From NCBI GenBank assembly GCA_029931535.1, contig JAQPZY010001638.1, positions 3,310,501 to 3,374,500 of the forward strand: 64,000 nucleotides of DNA, in the 5' to 3' direction. Below are positions 50,640-63,948 of this stretch, piece by piece. This DNA comes from Margaritifera margaritifera. Its lineage: Eukaryota > Mollusca > Bivalvia > Unionida > Margaritiferidae. Each line of letters begins with the position of its first letter. Within the stretch, counting starts at the first letter, position 1. The position numbers and the translations under genes are program-made. The notes beneath the pieces are model-generated. The model was given only the letters and a program-made list of their open reading frames with translations. It was not told the DNA's origin and did not search any database.

Positions 50640-52280
50640 ATGATTTTAGTATCCCTGGTTTATATTCATGTTGCCCACAGTATGAAAAATGCTTCATCTC
50701 TGTCGAGGTTTGAATGGCAGGCCTTTCAATCTGTAATTCCGTGCTATTGGCCTAGACAAAGAGCAACAATTACTAACACAGTGCACAAATAAATTATATG
50801 TTTTACATGTATTCAACCAGACAACATTTGATTGTGTGTCTACTCAAGGCAGAGCAACTGCAATAGAGATTGTCCCGAAGGTATGCCAAGGGCATACATC
50901 GATGAAGGTGTGCCAAGGGTACACGGACATGAAGAGTTGGGCAACTCATAGCACAATTGCACCTCCTGAAAATGTGGCAACTGGCATGATCGTTTGCTAA
51001 AATGAATCAGCTTTGGTGATTTTTCAGTGCCACAATTTAAAATTATATCATCTCCATTTAGTTTATTAAGATTTCAATCAGCACGATAGGAATGGCCAGC
51101 AAATAATCATTTTTGTAATGTAATATCACATTAGTATAATCGCAGCTGTTAATATTAAATTTTATGACCAAGTTGCTAAAACTTTTGGACCATTTTTTGT
51201 ATGATGTCATATCCCTATACAAATTGGTTGGTGTACAAAATTCTACTCGCTTGAACTCACGTTTAATTATTTTTAGTGTTGTATGTCCCTATATGAGGGG
51301 GTTGGTGGTACAAAAAAGAACAAATATACTAGCAAGAACTCTCAGATACTATCTTCTAATGCTGTTTTATTTATGAGCAAAATCTGTATAATTCATTTAC
51401 ATATGATTGAAAAATTCATGCTAACGAGTAGGGGTGTCAATTTTTCTAGGTATGTTTTGGAGTGAAGATTTTCGTTGGTATATATTTGGTGGCGGGGGTG
51501 GGGGGAGGGTGGCCATAGAAAAGTTTGGTCTCTGTAGCACCAAAAAAAACGAGAATACCCCCTTCCCCCAGGAATGTAGCTACCCCACCTTCATTCTGCA
51601 TACTGGAACTTTTCTACCCATCTGCGAATATTGATCAAATTATATATTTTCTCTAGAGACATGTTGAAAGGATGGCTTCCTATTGGTCATTGTGTTTCCA
51701 CGACAGTTAGATTATACAATATGCTGCAAACTTTTTTTCTCTTATATACGACTCATCTAATTAGAAGAAGCTGTAAAAATGGGTTTCTTGTGACAATTTG
51801 TATTACTACCAACTCTCATACAACTGTTTGCTTTCAATAGGTAGTGTTCAGATTGTTATGCTTAGTCACTATAAATGTAATCTGGTTTTCATACAACTTG
51901 ATAGAAATGTTCCAATGGAAGTTCTAAAACAAATTCATGCCAGAGTCGGCTTATTAGTGATTTAAACTTCCTCATTAGAACCTTTTTTTTTATTGTTATG
52001 GCATTATGTATTATCTTTAAATTATAATAGTTTTCATTTCTGTTTATAATCATTGTATTATAATTCCTTAGTTCAGTAGCATATGCTATTTGTAAAGTAC
52101 AATGTACTTTAACATGATTACATGAGTCATGTTAAGTCCTGGGAAAATCAATCATTATGTCGGTCAGCTTAACCCACAATGGAGAAACCACTTTGCATGC
52201 AGATTTATGACCTTGAATCCTATGTTAACATCATGTTGATTTGAAATAAGATATTTTCATTGTAGTGCGAAGGCACTTTT
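50640..52280. other. No gene recognised
   Basis: AT-rich with short ORFs and one G-rich patch at 51490-51510. Nothing with family motifs. Confidence 0.5.
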
Positions 52281-52299
52281 AACAGTATCATGCGCGACC

Positions 52300-52400
52300 T
52301 AGTTTCTGATTGGTTAAAGAAGGTTGTTGGCAGAATTCATTCTAAGTCGCAGTATTAGAGTTTTAGAGACTATATATGCCAAAATAACCACTGAATCTTC
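52300..52400 (+). promoter_or_regulatory. Possible promoter (CCAAT-like and TATA-like boxes)
   Basis: tgattggtta (inverted CCAAT) at about 52308 and ctatatatgc at about 52371 are spaced about 60 bases apart. The region downstream repeats acatttggattt-like words and ends at a donor-like tgtaagtt. It could be a retroelement LTR or 5' end; weak. Confidence 0.25.
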
Positions 52401-53217
52401 ATTCTATGCAGTTCTCCAGAATCATAAGGTTATTGAGGAAGATTATTATTGTTTGTAAAATCAGCTGGTGAAAATCTATTATCTATATAGTACATTTTGG
52501 ATTTAAGTACTATTCTTCAAGGAACTTAACAATATTCTACATTCACAGGGTTTACTTGGGATTAATAACATTTGGATTTAAAACTGTGTTTCTTGTGGCA
52601 CATCAACACATTAGTAACTTCATTCGGAATACTTTGGATTTACTTCCGGATTATCAAAATTCATTAAGACATTTAGGATTATTTAGGAATTTCTAAACTG
52701 TAAGTTATTTTTAATTCTGTCACTTTGTTTGAAATATTTAATATTTTAGGAAATTAAATTTATATTTTATAAATTGTGAAAGCTTGTTTGAGTTGTTCTT
52801 TCTTTTGTTACTATTGCTAACCCCTAGATGTAACATTATCCCCATGCTTTAGTGGGTGATACTGTGATATGTTCTGTCTCTCTGTCTGTCTGTTACATCT
52901 CCTCCTGAACTGCTGGGTGGATCTGTTATGATACTTTTTTGTAGCTATGTTGCCCTTTCCCATATGTAAATAACTTATTCTGACTTATATGCGATACTGT
53001 ATATGCTTGACTTGTATGGGACTTATAGGTCACTTAAAAGTTACTTATGCTTTTCATATTTAATGAAGTAAGTGAAATGTTATTCTGTATAAGTACAGTA
53101 TAAGTGAAAACAATATTTATCCATGATGTACAAGTCATTTATAGGTGGTATATAAGCCTTTATCAGTTGAGTATAAGTGAACTGTAAGTTTATGGACATT
53201 GTCATTTTCTGACTAAC

Positions 53218-53425
53218 AGTTTACTGCAAAACACAGTCTCAAGTCCAAGGTTTATTGCAAAATACAATCCCAAGTCCAAGGTTTACTGCAAAACACAGTC
53301 TCAAGTCCAAGGTTTACTGCAAAACACAGTCTCAAGTCCAAGGTTTACTGCAAAACACAGTCTCAAGTCCAAGGTTTACTGCAAAACACAATCTCATATC
53401 CAAGGTTTACTACAAAATACAATCC
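53218..53425. repeat. ~31-bp tandem repeat, about 7 copies
   Basis: caaggtttactgcaaaacac plus agtctcaagtc. Confidence 0.96.
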
Positions 53426-53718
53426 ACATTCAACCAAGGTGCTACTATGTCTTTTATTCTCCACATTTCATAACTTAAATCCAGATTTATCAATTTCAAT
53501 GAGTCATATCAACAACACACACAAAAAGAATTTCATGTTTTATTTAAAATATTTTAAGATTTTAAAAAAAGAAAAACATTGAAATAAAATATCCAACTTC
53601 GATGGATTTTACATATCAAAGCTTGAATAAAGCAACATGTCTGTGTGTACATTACAAAATGGAGACATGAGTGAGCAGACACAACCACACATTGCAGATA
53701 CACCTTGTAAAATAGAAC

Positions 53719-53845
53719 TTTTCAGCATCCAACAATAAATTATTTTCTATAACTTCATTTAAAGCAATAATATTTGGCACCAAACATTCAACTGTGTATA
53801 TTCTAATGAAATCATAGAAAATAATTTATTGTTGGAGACTGAAAA
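53719..53845. mobile_element. Short inverted-repeat element (MITE-like)
   Basis: ttttcagcatccaacaataa attattttcta and its near-perfect complement tagaaaataatttattgttg gagactgaaaa, about 64 bp apart. Can fold into a hairpin. Confidence 0.8.
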
Positions 53846-53859
53846 ATTATTTGACATCA

Positions 53860-55370
53860 AAAAGATGTTTCAACGGCAAAAATCTGGAGCCAGAAAGATT
53901 TCCATGGTGAATGCTATCATAATTTAGACTTGGTCATGCTTCCATTTTCGAATTTAAACCATGGTGGTCTACATTGATGGAATTATGTTACGGTGACTTG
54001 TTCCCCATGGCTATTTTGTTTTGCTTGCTCTTTGTGCTTTCCAGCATTTACGCAGATCCAAATATTCTAGGGTTCACATGCTGACAATTGAATTTGAGAC
54101 AGCCTTTATTTACCAGCTGAAGTAGAATGGCCATCTGATTCTGAAAGAAAATTTCACTGCTGGCCTAGAGTTGAAACCTGCTTTCAAATTCAGTTGTAGG
54201 GGCCTACTTGATGATTATGGATTCTGCCCAAAATGTGTTTGAAAGAAAAATTGTACGTATTACTTAGGGAATAAATTATCTTCATGGTTATCACTTGCTT
54301 GTGTTATTTCAGCTAATAATTTTATCCTGAGCAGGCCGTTTCAAAAGTGGTGGTTCAAAGTAGCAGGTTAATGTGTTGGAAATCATTTCAAAAATTGTCA
54401 TTTAAATGAAAATGTACACGATTTTTATAAGGCCAGAACTTATAGGCAACCATTTATATGTATACATTCTATAAAACTGATGACTTTATTTATAAATGGG
54501 CACAATTTCCAGTCGGTTGGGAGAGGGGAAGGGAGGGATAGTGTGGTTTATTTAAAGCCAAAATTCATTTAATTTAGTGGGAAGTATATGTTAGTTAGTT
54601 AATAAATATGCCTATTTGTGTGTCGTGAAAACAGTATTTTGTAAAGCAACATTATATGAACCATTGGAAAAAGATCACAGTGACCAAGTTGGGGTGTCTG
54701 ACATGTTCATCACAAGATGCAACCTCACTGCAACTTTAGTGGTAATGGAGAGGCAAAATAGAATTGAAATATGAGCTCATAGATAAGTTTGAAATAAGGC
54801 AGATTAAATCTGGATATAGGTAACAGTGACCCATTGTATGTGTGTGTCACACTTTCCTACCAAGCTGCCTCTTCACCACCCACTCCATGCAAATTGGCCT
54901 CAATAGGTGAATTGAATTGTTCTGTCAGGAAGGACAGAGAGATGCATACATGAATAGATGGATGTGCATACTTACTAATACATGCACAGACATATAAAGT
55001 GTATTAATGTAGAAAACAAATCAGATGGAGTTGTGAAGTATACTTTAATGCATTTCTATTTTGCCAAATTAGCAATGATCTTCAACCAAAAATTATTTAT
55101 TTGACATTAATTTGACATTAAACAAATAATTTAAAGGAAAATAAATCACATAATTGAATAGTAAATCATTTATAAAAAACTTCACAGTACTGTAATTCAT
55201 GTAACAAAATGAATTAAAAATACAATCATGTTAAAAATGAAACTTTCTGCATAAAGGTATGATTGATATAAAACTGATAAACTTATTATCACTTATTCTT
55301 AAAACCTTTTTATGTCCCATATCATTATAAGTCTACAATATCAGACCATCGCAAAATAGCTGAAAAACGA
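53860..55370. other. No gene recognised
   Basis: AT-rich unique sequence. Confidence 0.5.
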
Positions 55371-55379
55371 TTTTTATAC

Positions 55380-56104
55380 ATGAAAAATAACCACAAATGA
55401 AGATGAATTACAGAGAACAAGGAGGTTAACAATCCCATTATTAAATTCTAAAATTTATTATTAGCATGTTCTATTAGTAATGTTTTATTTTTGTAACATA
55501 ATCTCCTGCGATTTGCTAATTTCTTCTCAGAATTGGTATGCCATGTGCAATTATGACATAGATTAAATGAGAAATTATGCTTTGCATATTCTTCCTTAAA
55601 TTATCTCAGTAAATTAGTAATGCCATTATACTGACCATTGTGTAATAGTAAATTATAATGATTTAGTTCATTATAATTATCTGTAGAGTATACGAATGCG
55701 ATTTTTCGTTCGCCTTCTACTAGTTGATAAACTGATACTAACATACTAAAATCATTTTCAAAAGCAGGATATATCATAATGTTATTTTGGACATTGGTTG
55801 AAGTATTTTTTATATTGTGTTATATAATATTTAGAAGGTCTTTCTCTGCTACCAGTTACTGTATGTGCTAATGATTCTATTGCATAAAAAAGCAATATTG
55901 ATTATTATTTTTTTAAACATGTATTACTACTGTTTGGTTAAATATCCAATCTGGTAAAATTTGGTGCTTATTTCCACTGATGGCTCCAACATATCTACTT
56001 GTTTTTAATCCAATTTTTACTATTTTCTTTGGTACTACTCCTGATCCTTGTTGTGCAAGAATTTCACTAAGTCTAAATGTTACATCATTCCTTAAATCTC
56101 CCAT
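55380..56104 (-). pseudogene. Polinton-type PolB N-terminal fragment
   Basis: From high to low: DVTFRLSEILAQQGSGVVPK, PDWIFNQTVVIHV, NNNQYCFFYAIESLAHT, ERPSKYYITQY, then CHNCTWHTNSEKKLANRRRL with a Cys pattern like the zinc finger before the exonuclease domain. The 'NxNxxCFxxAI' block is typical of virus-derived PolB N-termini. Broken by stops. Confidence 0.55.
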
Positions 56105-56109
56105 GTTTT

Positions 56110-57540
56110 CTTTCTATATTTGCATATTTGTTTAATACATTTTGTCATCTTGTAGCAAGGGTATAATTAAATGTCTAAGATTGATATGTATACAAAATAT
56201 CCATTGCCATCTATATTTTTTGCACTATCCTCATTTGTTTAGTGTTTCTCACATAACCATTAATATATTTAACTTCATCAATTTAAAAAAAAAATAAGAA
56301 GTAGTCTTTTACAATTATAAGTATCAGCTAAAAAAATAAATAAATCATAGTCCTTTCAAGCGTTCACCCCAGTCAGTATTTTTTTTACATGATACACACC
56401 TCAGGTATGCCCGAACTAAGCATTTCCGCCGTATATAATCTTGTATACTTTCTTTGATTTCTAATATAGTTGCATAAATTAAAAATCCTTCTTATTTCAT
56501 TCCTAGATTTTCATGACTTATGAGGGTGTTGTTTTTTTTATTTATTACCATTTATCTAGTATGATTTATTTAAATATAATTTTTTCATACTTTTTTATCA
56601 AATATTTCCAAAAATTACATTGTAGCACACACTTAATTCATTTTTCAACCTTTAGATTATACAATACCAAAAATATTAAAAAGTATCTAATGTTTAAAAA
56701 TTTAAAAAAATTGCTGTATCAGATTTTAAGAGTAAAACTTGATTTTTTATGGTTTTAGATTTATTAGATTATGGAGATGAATGAGGATATTTTAAGTCAG
56801 TCGCTTTCTTAACTATAGTTCGAAGTTTTATTTTTAAAATAGTGCCCAATTATATTAAGTTTTTAGTTTTTGATTTTTTGTTGTTGTTTTAATTCGGTTA
56901 TATTTATGTAAAAAATGTGATATAAAAAGGAAATTTTTCAGAAGAAAAAAATGGTTTATTTCTCTACTAGAAAAATAGAGTAAACACCTTACAAATATGG
57001 TAAAAAAGTTACAATTGTAATGAAAAAGTGAAAAAGTTGTGGGGATTTATTTTAGTTTTAAAAAAAAAAATTACCAAAAAAACTGCGAAAATGCCCACCC
57101 CTCTACAACTTATAAGACAGTTTTCCAATGTACTATTCATAGCCATGAACTGTCTTAAACTCATGAGAAAAATCTACAACAGAAGAGGTTATCAGTCAAT
57201 ATAGATAGATTGATAAATCTGCCTTATATGGGGAAATGTCTATCTGGCTTTATATTTGTGAGTTTTGCAACCTGGTCATAAAAGGTAAACTGGTGTAAAT
57301 GGAATAAAACATTTGTAATATTGCTAAATCACAAAAATGAAACGTAACTAAAATAGTTTAAAGAATTCAATTAAGAATAACCTATTTTAATAATAGGAAA
57401 TGTTGCCAGAATGCAACAACGTGAAAATTTCTCCATACACAATAGTTAGATAGATAGGTAGATAGATTGAAAGAGATGAATAAATGAATATAGATAGCTA
57501 TATCAATACGATACAAAGGTTGACTTTTTTATGAATAAAA
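56110..57540. other. No gene recognised
   Basis: AT-rich; short GATA-like repeats at 57440-57500. Confidence 0.5.
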
Positions 57541-57555
57541 TCTAATAAGCACTCT

Positions 57556-57561
57556 TTTATT
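57556..57561 (-). terminator. Possible polyadenylation signal of the oxidase gene
   Basis: AATAAA on the minus strand about 420 bases past the stop. Position is plausible; no other support. Confidence 0.3.
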
Positions 57562-57983
57562 CCTTCAAACAAATAGTAGACAAAAGAGAAACCATGACCT
57601 GGGCTATATGGTGTTTATCAAAACAGAATCAAGTTATAAAAAAGCACTTTCCAATATAAACAAGCATCTAATCCATTACCTTCTATATTGTGCATCTTGT
57701 AAACTCCAACTACAAATTTATGATATAAAATATATTTAAACTAGAGAGATCTTGCAACTAGCAAAATTTATAGACCTGTATGTGTAAAGAACTATTTCTC
57801 ATCAAACCATGCATATACAATGAAAGTACAGCCAATCATTCCCACAAAACCCGCCCTCCCTATTTACACCTGTTGAAACTTAAAATCTGTTTCTTTATGG
57901 CCACATATATACAAAATCCTTGACCATTTGCTATGACAGCTCTAATAAATGAAACCAAAAATGTTTTAAAATCAGTAACTAGC

Positions 57984-58106
57984 TTAAAGTTTGGCCACTT
58001 TCTGTCTGCCTTGAGTTAGCTCCCTTTTAACCAACTCGGCCACTTCCTTTGCACATCCCCAGTGAAGGGTCACCCCTGATCCACCATGCCCATAACAGTG
58101 TACAAC
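57984..58106 (-). CDS. D-amino-acid/aspartate oxidase terminal exon
   Basis: After acceptor TTTCACAG, GTTGTACAC.. continues in phase 0 as [20 protein letters not shown], then [20 protein letters not shown] and TAA. The Gly-rich loop binds FAD in this family. Confidence 0.92.
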   Translation of the reverse strand, partial: VVHCYGHGGSGVTLHWGCAKEVAELVKRELTQGRQKVAKL

Positions 58107-61100
58107 CTGTGAAAAAAATTAAGTGTATAAAATATATTAAACTGAATCTTTCTTTAAAATATATAAAGTGTTGTTAGAAAGAAAAAAACTACTAATTACA
58201 ATAGAAATTTTTTTTGAAAATTGTACTGTCAGATTCAACAGACACTTTGCAACTGTTGTAAATGGAGGTAATCTTAAACTATTCTCCTTAGACACCTTGA
58301 CAAAAGTCTTTCAAAAATATCTTAATGATATGTTCACACCAATGACTGGTTATCAAAATGCAATATTGATATGAAGCATTTATTTGAGTGGCAAATTACC
58401 ATCTTACTTTAAAATACAGAGTCTGACAACAGTTTACTTCAATGAGCTTGGACTGAAGTTTTTCTTTCAAACAAAAAAGGATTATAAAATTAAGGTAATA
58501 TAAAGTATTATTTCATACATGGGTTGATACACTTCCTTCACTGTTTGAAGATGTCTGTGATATGAAAAGCAGCATTCTTCTGGTGAAATATACCCTCGCT
58601 ATAATTAGTTGTACTGGAAAACCACAAAAGCTTCAGACATAGTTGTCTTCCCACATGACTTCACAACACAATTCACAATAAGAATATATAGATCATGCAT
58701 TTTTTTTCTGATATCAACGTCTGCCGAATCCTGAAGGAATCGTTGAAGTCAAAGTGGAAGGTTTCAACCCACCTGGGTGATTCAGCAAATATTGATACCA
58801 GAAGAAAGAAAAAAAACACGTAACATGCATAATCACTATTCTTACATAAAAAACACAAAATATATTATATTTTCATATGCAATTTAAAGTTTCCTTAGTA
58901 AAAATAGTGAATTCATAGTATTACGTATTTCAAACGGTGAACACCATAGACCCATATATGCTGTTACATGATATGCCAGAAAATCAAGGTCTACCACCTT
59001 TGTTCTCAATTTTCAATCCCCCTTAACATTTTCATGGAACAATTTTAAATGCACCCTAAGTTTTTGGACAGTCGTGGTCTGACCCTAATTTTTGGACACT
59101 TTAAAATATGATCAGTAACAGTTTGCATTAAGAAACAGAAAAGTAATTTAATTTAACACAACACATGGTATTTGAAAAATTAAAATGACGACGTTAGCTG
59201 CCAATAAACAATGGTTTATAGTTGCCTTTTTAAGATTCTCAACCACAGTGTTACATGACCATCTTGGGGGAAAATGTCTGAAAATTAAGATTTTTAAGTT
59301 TCATATTTCTATATACTGTATATACTCGCGTATAATCCGGGACCAAATGCAAGCAACATAGACCCTGATCTGCCATAATGCGCCAGCAAATCAGGGTCTA
59401 TGTTGTTTGTTCTACTGATGAGTCCTTACAAACTGCATAGACCCAGATCTGCCAGTGCATTATGTGATGGCAGATCTGGTCTATGTGGTTTGCAGTTGGT
59501 ATTGGCTTATACGCAAGTACAGATGGTAGTTATATTTTGCAAGTTAACACCAACTGATAGGCTTGATAAAAGAGAAATTCATACTGATTGAGTTAAAAAA
59601 ATTCTTTTGAAATGAAATGTTTCACGTTAAAAAGGACACCATTGCTACAAAGAATGGATAAATTGATAAAACTGACATGCATAAACTTTTAATTCCAAAT
59701 ACCATTAATTAAATGTTGAAAAAAAATGTCAAATGCATGCTAAATTTAGGCCTTGTCATGGCTCTTCAAGATGATCAGTCCCTCATACGTTGCATAGTTG
59801 ATGCACTATATAAATTTTAAAATGTCTTATCAAAGAATGCATTGGATGTATTCATCCTAATAGATATTGCAAATCAATCAAAGAAAACATTCTTTGTTTA
59901 GTATGAAATTTGCAGGACATTTACCTTTACATACACCTGATTTTTGGAATTTTTAAAATTACATTGTGATCATATGAGTTGATATATTACTTCTCTGTTT
60001 ATCTAAAGGACTTTAATCTTGTATACTTTTCATTGAAGCTCTTTCCTCTTTAATATTCAAGAGGGAGTGAGAGAGAGCACTTCAGATCATGATACTCAAA
60101 CATGAAAATAATGTTCATTCCCTCCCCCCACGCACCCAGCTGAATAACAAATAGCCCATTGAGACGTCAGCGTCAAGTTTGAATTGTAATAATAACACAC
60201 AGCAATAATACTTGCATCTCATACAAACACTGCATTCCACTTTATCAATGGTCCGTTACAATGTAAACACTGATTCGGTAGCTGTTCAGTCTTTATGAAA
60301 ATGGCAAAGCACATCACAGTGGGCCATACATGGGACTATAACTGAGGAAATCTTGAATAAAGCAAGCAATAAATCTCTGATCTTGTGCATCAAGGCTCCA
60401 GTACTCTTTGGCATTGTTTATTTAACCTAACAATTAAGCGAAAGAGTGTAATCCTATGCACAGATCATGTGTGGCAGAACTGACAACTTGAACTTCACTG
60501 TCACTAACTGCTGTTTTGATGAAGGTATTTTTTAGTTTAAACACAATAGCAATTACATAATAGATGTTAGACTGCCTAGATTTTGATTTCATCATACATG
60601 CATTGCAAATACAATCGTAAAATGACTGACCCCAGAAATGAAAATAGCAGTTCATCTTGCTCTGTCCCCCGCCATCCCAACCCTAAGTTTTCTGACAGTT
60701 TTGTTGGGTCTTATTATTTTTGTCCATAAGTTTTTGATTATGAAAAGGGATAATTATTTTTGGGTGCCTGAAAACATAGGATAACAATTCCAGTATGCTG
60801 TTTGTTCTTCTTAGCATATCACACGAAATGCATAGACCCTGATCTGCAAACACGTAACAACATATTGAGTATATGCTGCTTAGATGCTTACATTTGGGTG
60901 TTGTATATAAATGGATAGTTATGGTAACCATTTTGACTCTTTGCTTTTCAAACATTGTTTTCTGTCCTTTAATTAAACCTCTTTACCTACAAGAATACCA
61001 GTCTTATGGGCAACTCCGTTATACTAGTCCACAATAATACCCTTGTGAAGAATTTATTGATATTGGGTGGCTCCATCATCCCCCACCCACTTACTCAACT

Positions 61101-63153
61101 CTTTGTATAATGTCTTCAAATATTAGCTCATAAAACTTAAAACACTTTTGCAAACACTTCATTTTAGAAAATCATCAACTAAGGACTGGTAAACTGCAAG
61201 CTTCAGTTTAGAAAATCATCAACTACGGACTAGTAAACTGCAAGCTTCAGTTTAGAAAATCATCAACTAAGGACTAGTAAACTCCAAGCTTCAGTTTAGA
61301 AAATCATCAACTAAGGACCGGTAAACTGCAAGCTTCATTTTAGAAAATCATCTGAACTAAGGACCAGTAAACTACAAGCTTCATTTTAGAAAATCATCAA
61401 CCAAGGATCGGTAAACTGCAAACTTCATTTTAGAAAATCATCAAATAAGGACCGGTAAACTGCAAAGTTCATTTTAGAAAATCATCAACTAAGGACTGGG
61501 TAAACTGCAAGCTTCATTTTAGAAAATCATCAACTAAGTACCAGTAAACTGCAAGCTTCATTTTAGAAAATCATCAACTAAGTACCAGTAAACTGCAAGC
61601 ATAGCCTTGTCTAGTTTATAAAATTTAAATAATTAAGTATGCTGAGTTAACCCTGTGATGATGAATTCACCACGACTGACCTTTATTAATTTGTTTCCCA
61701 AACATAGTTACATATAAAAACAATAGCACAATAATGTATGCATGTATTAGGGTGTAACAGCACATCAGCACAATACTGGCTATATGATGACAATTAAAAG
61801 TAAAAGTCTAAAAATGTAAATACAAAGAATTGCACTAAAAATCTTTAGGAAGATATTTAACCTTCCAAAATAAATGTAAACCTACAGTACTAAAAGATAA
61901 AATTTCAAGATTTCAAAAAAAATGTACCGTATATACTTGCGTATAAACCAATACCAACTGCAAACTGCGTAGACCCAGATCTGCCAGCGCATTATGCGAT
62001 GGCAGATCTGGGTCTACAAAGTTTGTAAGGAATAATCAGTAGAACAAACAACATAGACCCTGATCTGCTAGCGCATTATGTGACATCAGATCAGGGTCTA
62101 TGTTGTTTGCATTTGGACCTGGGTTATACATGAGTATATACAGTATATAAACAAATGGAGAGGGAGATTGGATTAATAGACTAGATTCTATTTACATTAT
62201 CTCATAATTATACTTTAATACTTCTTCCAAATAAATGTTACATTAAAGAAAACAGAAATTTGTATGAATTAATCTGAACACTCCTATCATGGCTATATAG
62301 AGAAATCTTTTTTTTTTTTTTAAACTAGCTAAAAGCTCGTTTCTATTCATAATCAAAGAAGGAGATGTAAAGCAGTTAAAAATTAGTTATACACTGTAAG
62401 TCTACATATGAAAATTAGAGCAAGGTCTCATATAAGGCAGCCTTTTTATGAAAGTAAAACATAATAGAACCTGTCTTAACAAAACACCCTATGGGAACCC
62501 CACCGTAAGAAGACACCCTATGGCCCCCCCCCCCCCCCGAAAAAAAATAACCACAAAAACAACAATAATAAAAACCGTGGTATGAAGACAGGTTGTCCTT
62601 TAATACAGGTTTCACGAATATCTAAAGTTTAAAATATTGAATGACATGTTACGGTCTCTACAGACAGGTGGTCTTAAGTGGTTTTTGGTATAGGTTTGAC
62701 TGTATATCATAAATTATGATTGACTAATTGATTAATTATATCTTTTTTGTTGCCTTTGTAAACAGGTGACTGCAGAAGTATTGGCAAATTCTTTGCTACA
62801 TTTACTGTCAAGTACAAAATTTTAAAAGGTATGAAATGTTTGCAAATTTAGAGAGAAAGAAAATGGCTAAAATTCAACTCATGTTAATGAAATTATAGTT
62901 ATGCAACATACATAATGAAAATGAGTAAATCATGGAAATATTGTTGAGAACAAGCTGTGCTACCAAAACATGAATAAATTTAATGGATGCTGAAATATTA
63001 TGATATTATGATATACAACATATAAATACAAGATTTGATACATAATTCACTTACTGTCTGTGATCTGTCACCCATTCGAAGGTTTTCCACTTCCAGTCTT
63101 ACTGATGTCCGTGCTGGTCTCAGACCTGTCCAGTCCTTCATTATCTCTGCATT
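57984..63153 (-). CDS. D-aspartate/D-amino-acid oxidase, last two exons
   Basis: FAD-dependent oxidase that deaminates D-amino acids to oxo-acids with release of hydrogen peroxide, usually in peroxisomes. Two exons are visible: 63153-63055 (33 codons, phase 0/0) and 58106-57984 (40 codons plus stop), separated by a 4.9 kb intron. They encode [15 protein letters not shown] and [20 protein letters not shown], the C-terminal FAD-domain signature of the DAO/DDO family. The position usually N, H or A before YG is Cys here. The protein ends VAKL-stop; AKL fits a PTS1-type peroxisomal signal. The 5' two-thirds lies outside the window. DDO and DAO cannot be told apart from this part. Confidence 0.9.
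58107..59300. other. Oxidase last intron, 3' part
   Basis: No gene recognised; short ORFs only. Confidence 0.5.
59316..59522 (+). mobile_element. Twin-hairpin MITE, copy 1
   Basis: Ends ctgtatatactcgcgtataa and complement of ttatacgcaagtacag. Inside are two palindromes: agaccctgatctgc..atcagggtct and agacccagatctgcc..ggcagatctggtct. A second, inverted copy lies at 61928. Confidence 0.9.
59523..61135. other. Oxidase last intron, middle
   Basis: No gene recognised. A diverged catagaccctgatctgcaaa half-palindrome at about 60832 may be a third MITE fragment. Confidence 0.45.
61140..61605. repeat. ~43-bp minisatellite, about 11 copies
   Basis: ttcattttagaaaatcatca plus actaaggaccagtaaactgcaagc. 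Confidence 0.96.
61928..62143 (-). mobile_element. Twin-hairpin MITE, copy 2 (inverted)
   Basis: Starts cgtatatacttgcgtataaa, ends ggttatacatgagtatatac ag; contains the same two hairpins in reverse order, here better preserved (cgcattatgcga loop). Confidence 0.9.
62270..63054. other. Oxidase last intron, 5' part
   Basis: Poly(T), poly(C) and A-rich runs near 62306 and 62525; no coding motif. Confidence 0.5.
63055..63153 (-). CDS. D-amino-acid/aspartate oxidase penultimate exon
   Basis: Acceptor TTACAG and donor ACA|GTAAGT on the minus strand. 33 codons: [20 protein letters not shown] then [13 protein letters not shown]. The GLRPxR..VRLE motif carries the substrate-site Arg region of the family. 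Confidence 0.9.
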
Positions 63154-63948
63154 CTGTAATGCACAAGACAAAAAAGTGAGTCCCATGACAGGACTGGTGC
63201 TTAGCTGATACATTGCTGCATTATATATCCATCTAGCTATAAGTTGTAAGAAAAACAAAAAAATCTATGACCAATTACCTGAGATGATTAGGACACTACA
63301 ATGCTTACACTTACAGATGTCCAAAGAAAACTGATAGCTATGTGTGAGGGCTAAACTTGGGTCTTCTGCTCATAATGATGTACAGTACAGCTCACGTGAT
63401 TTTTCGGAACCCCACGCATCGCGGTGGGGGTGGAGAGTGAGTGGAGAGGATTAAGAAAAACCCCTCCACCATCACTCCACACGTCCTGACGGAGTTGTCG
63501 CGGAGAATAGCCCTGCACACCATGCTCCCTCGCGGAGTCGCATCCAATCACCACCGTGGAGTGGACGTGGTTTCGATAATATGGGCGTGGTTTACTGTTT
63601 ATCACCCATGCAAGCAGAGGTTGGGACGGGGGGGGGGGGGGCACCAATTTATCTACATCGTTATCCCACTGGGGAGCAATTTGCTAACTTTTTGATACTG
63701 AAAAAAACGTAGTAATTCAGTTAATTATAAATATTTCCTTGTTCTAACGAAGATAATGTATGATACATAGTGCCAAATCATATTCTAGATGATGATAATG
63801 TAATGGCAATGCCTCACAAACTGTATTAATACTACATTTTGCGCAAAATTTAATTTTTTTTTTCTTCAATACTATGTTATCGGAATCTAAACATGCATTC
63901 ATATCCTTATTTCTTTTTCAGTAAACGCAATACAAAATTGTAATGATC
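63154..63948. other. Oxidase upstream intron with a CpG/GC-rich patch
   Basis: 63390-63640 is markedly GC- and CpG-richer than the flanks, with overlapping ORFs on both strands. No family recognised; possibly an old repeat. Confidence 0.4.

Noticed and set aside
63351..63647. 98-residue GC-rich ORF as an upstream oxidase exon
   Set aside because: No similarity to the oxidase family and no splice context; ORFs are open on both strands because of GC composition.
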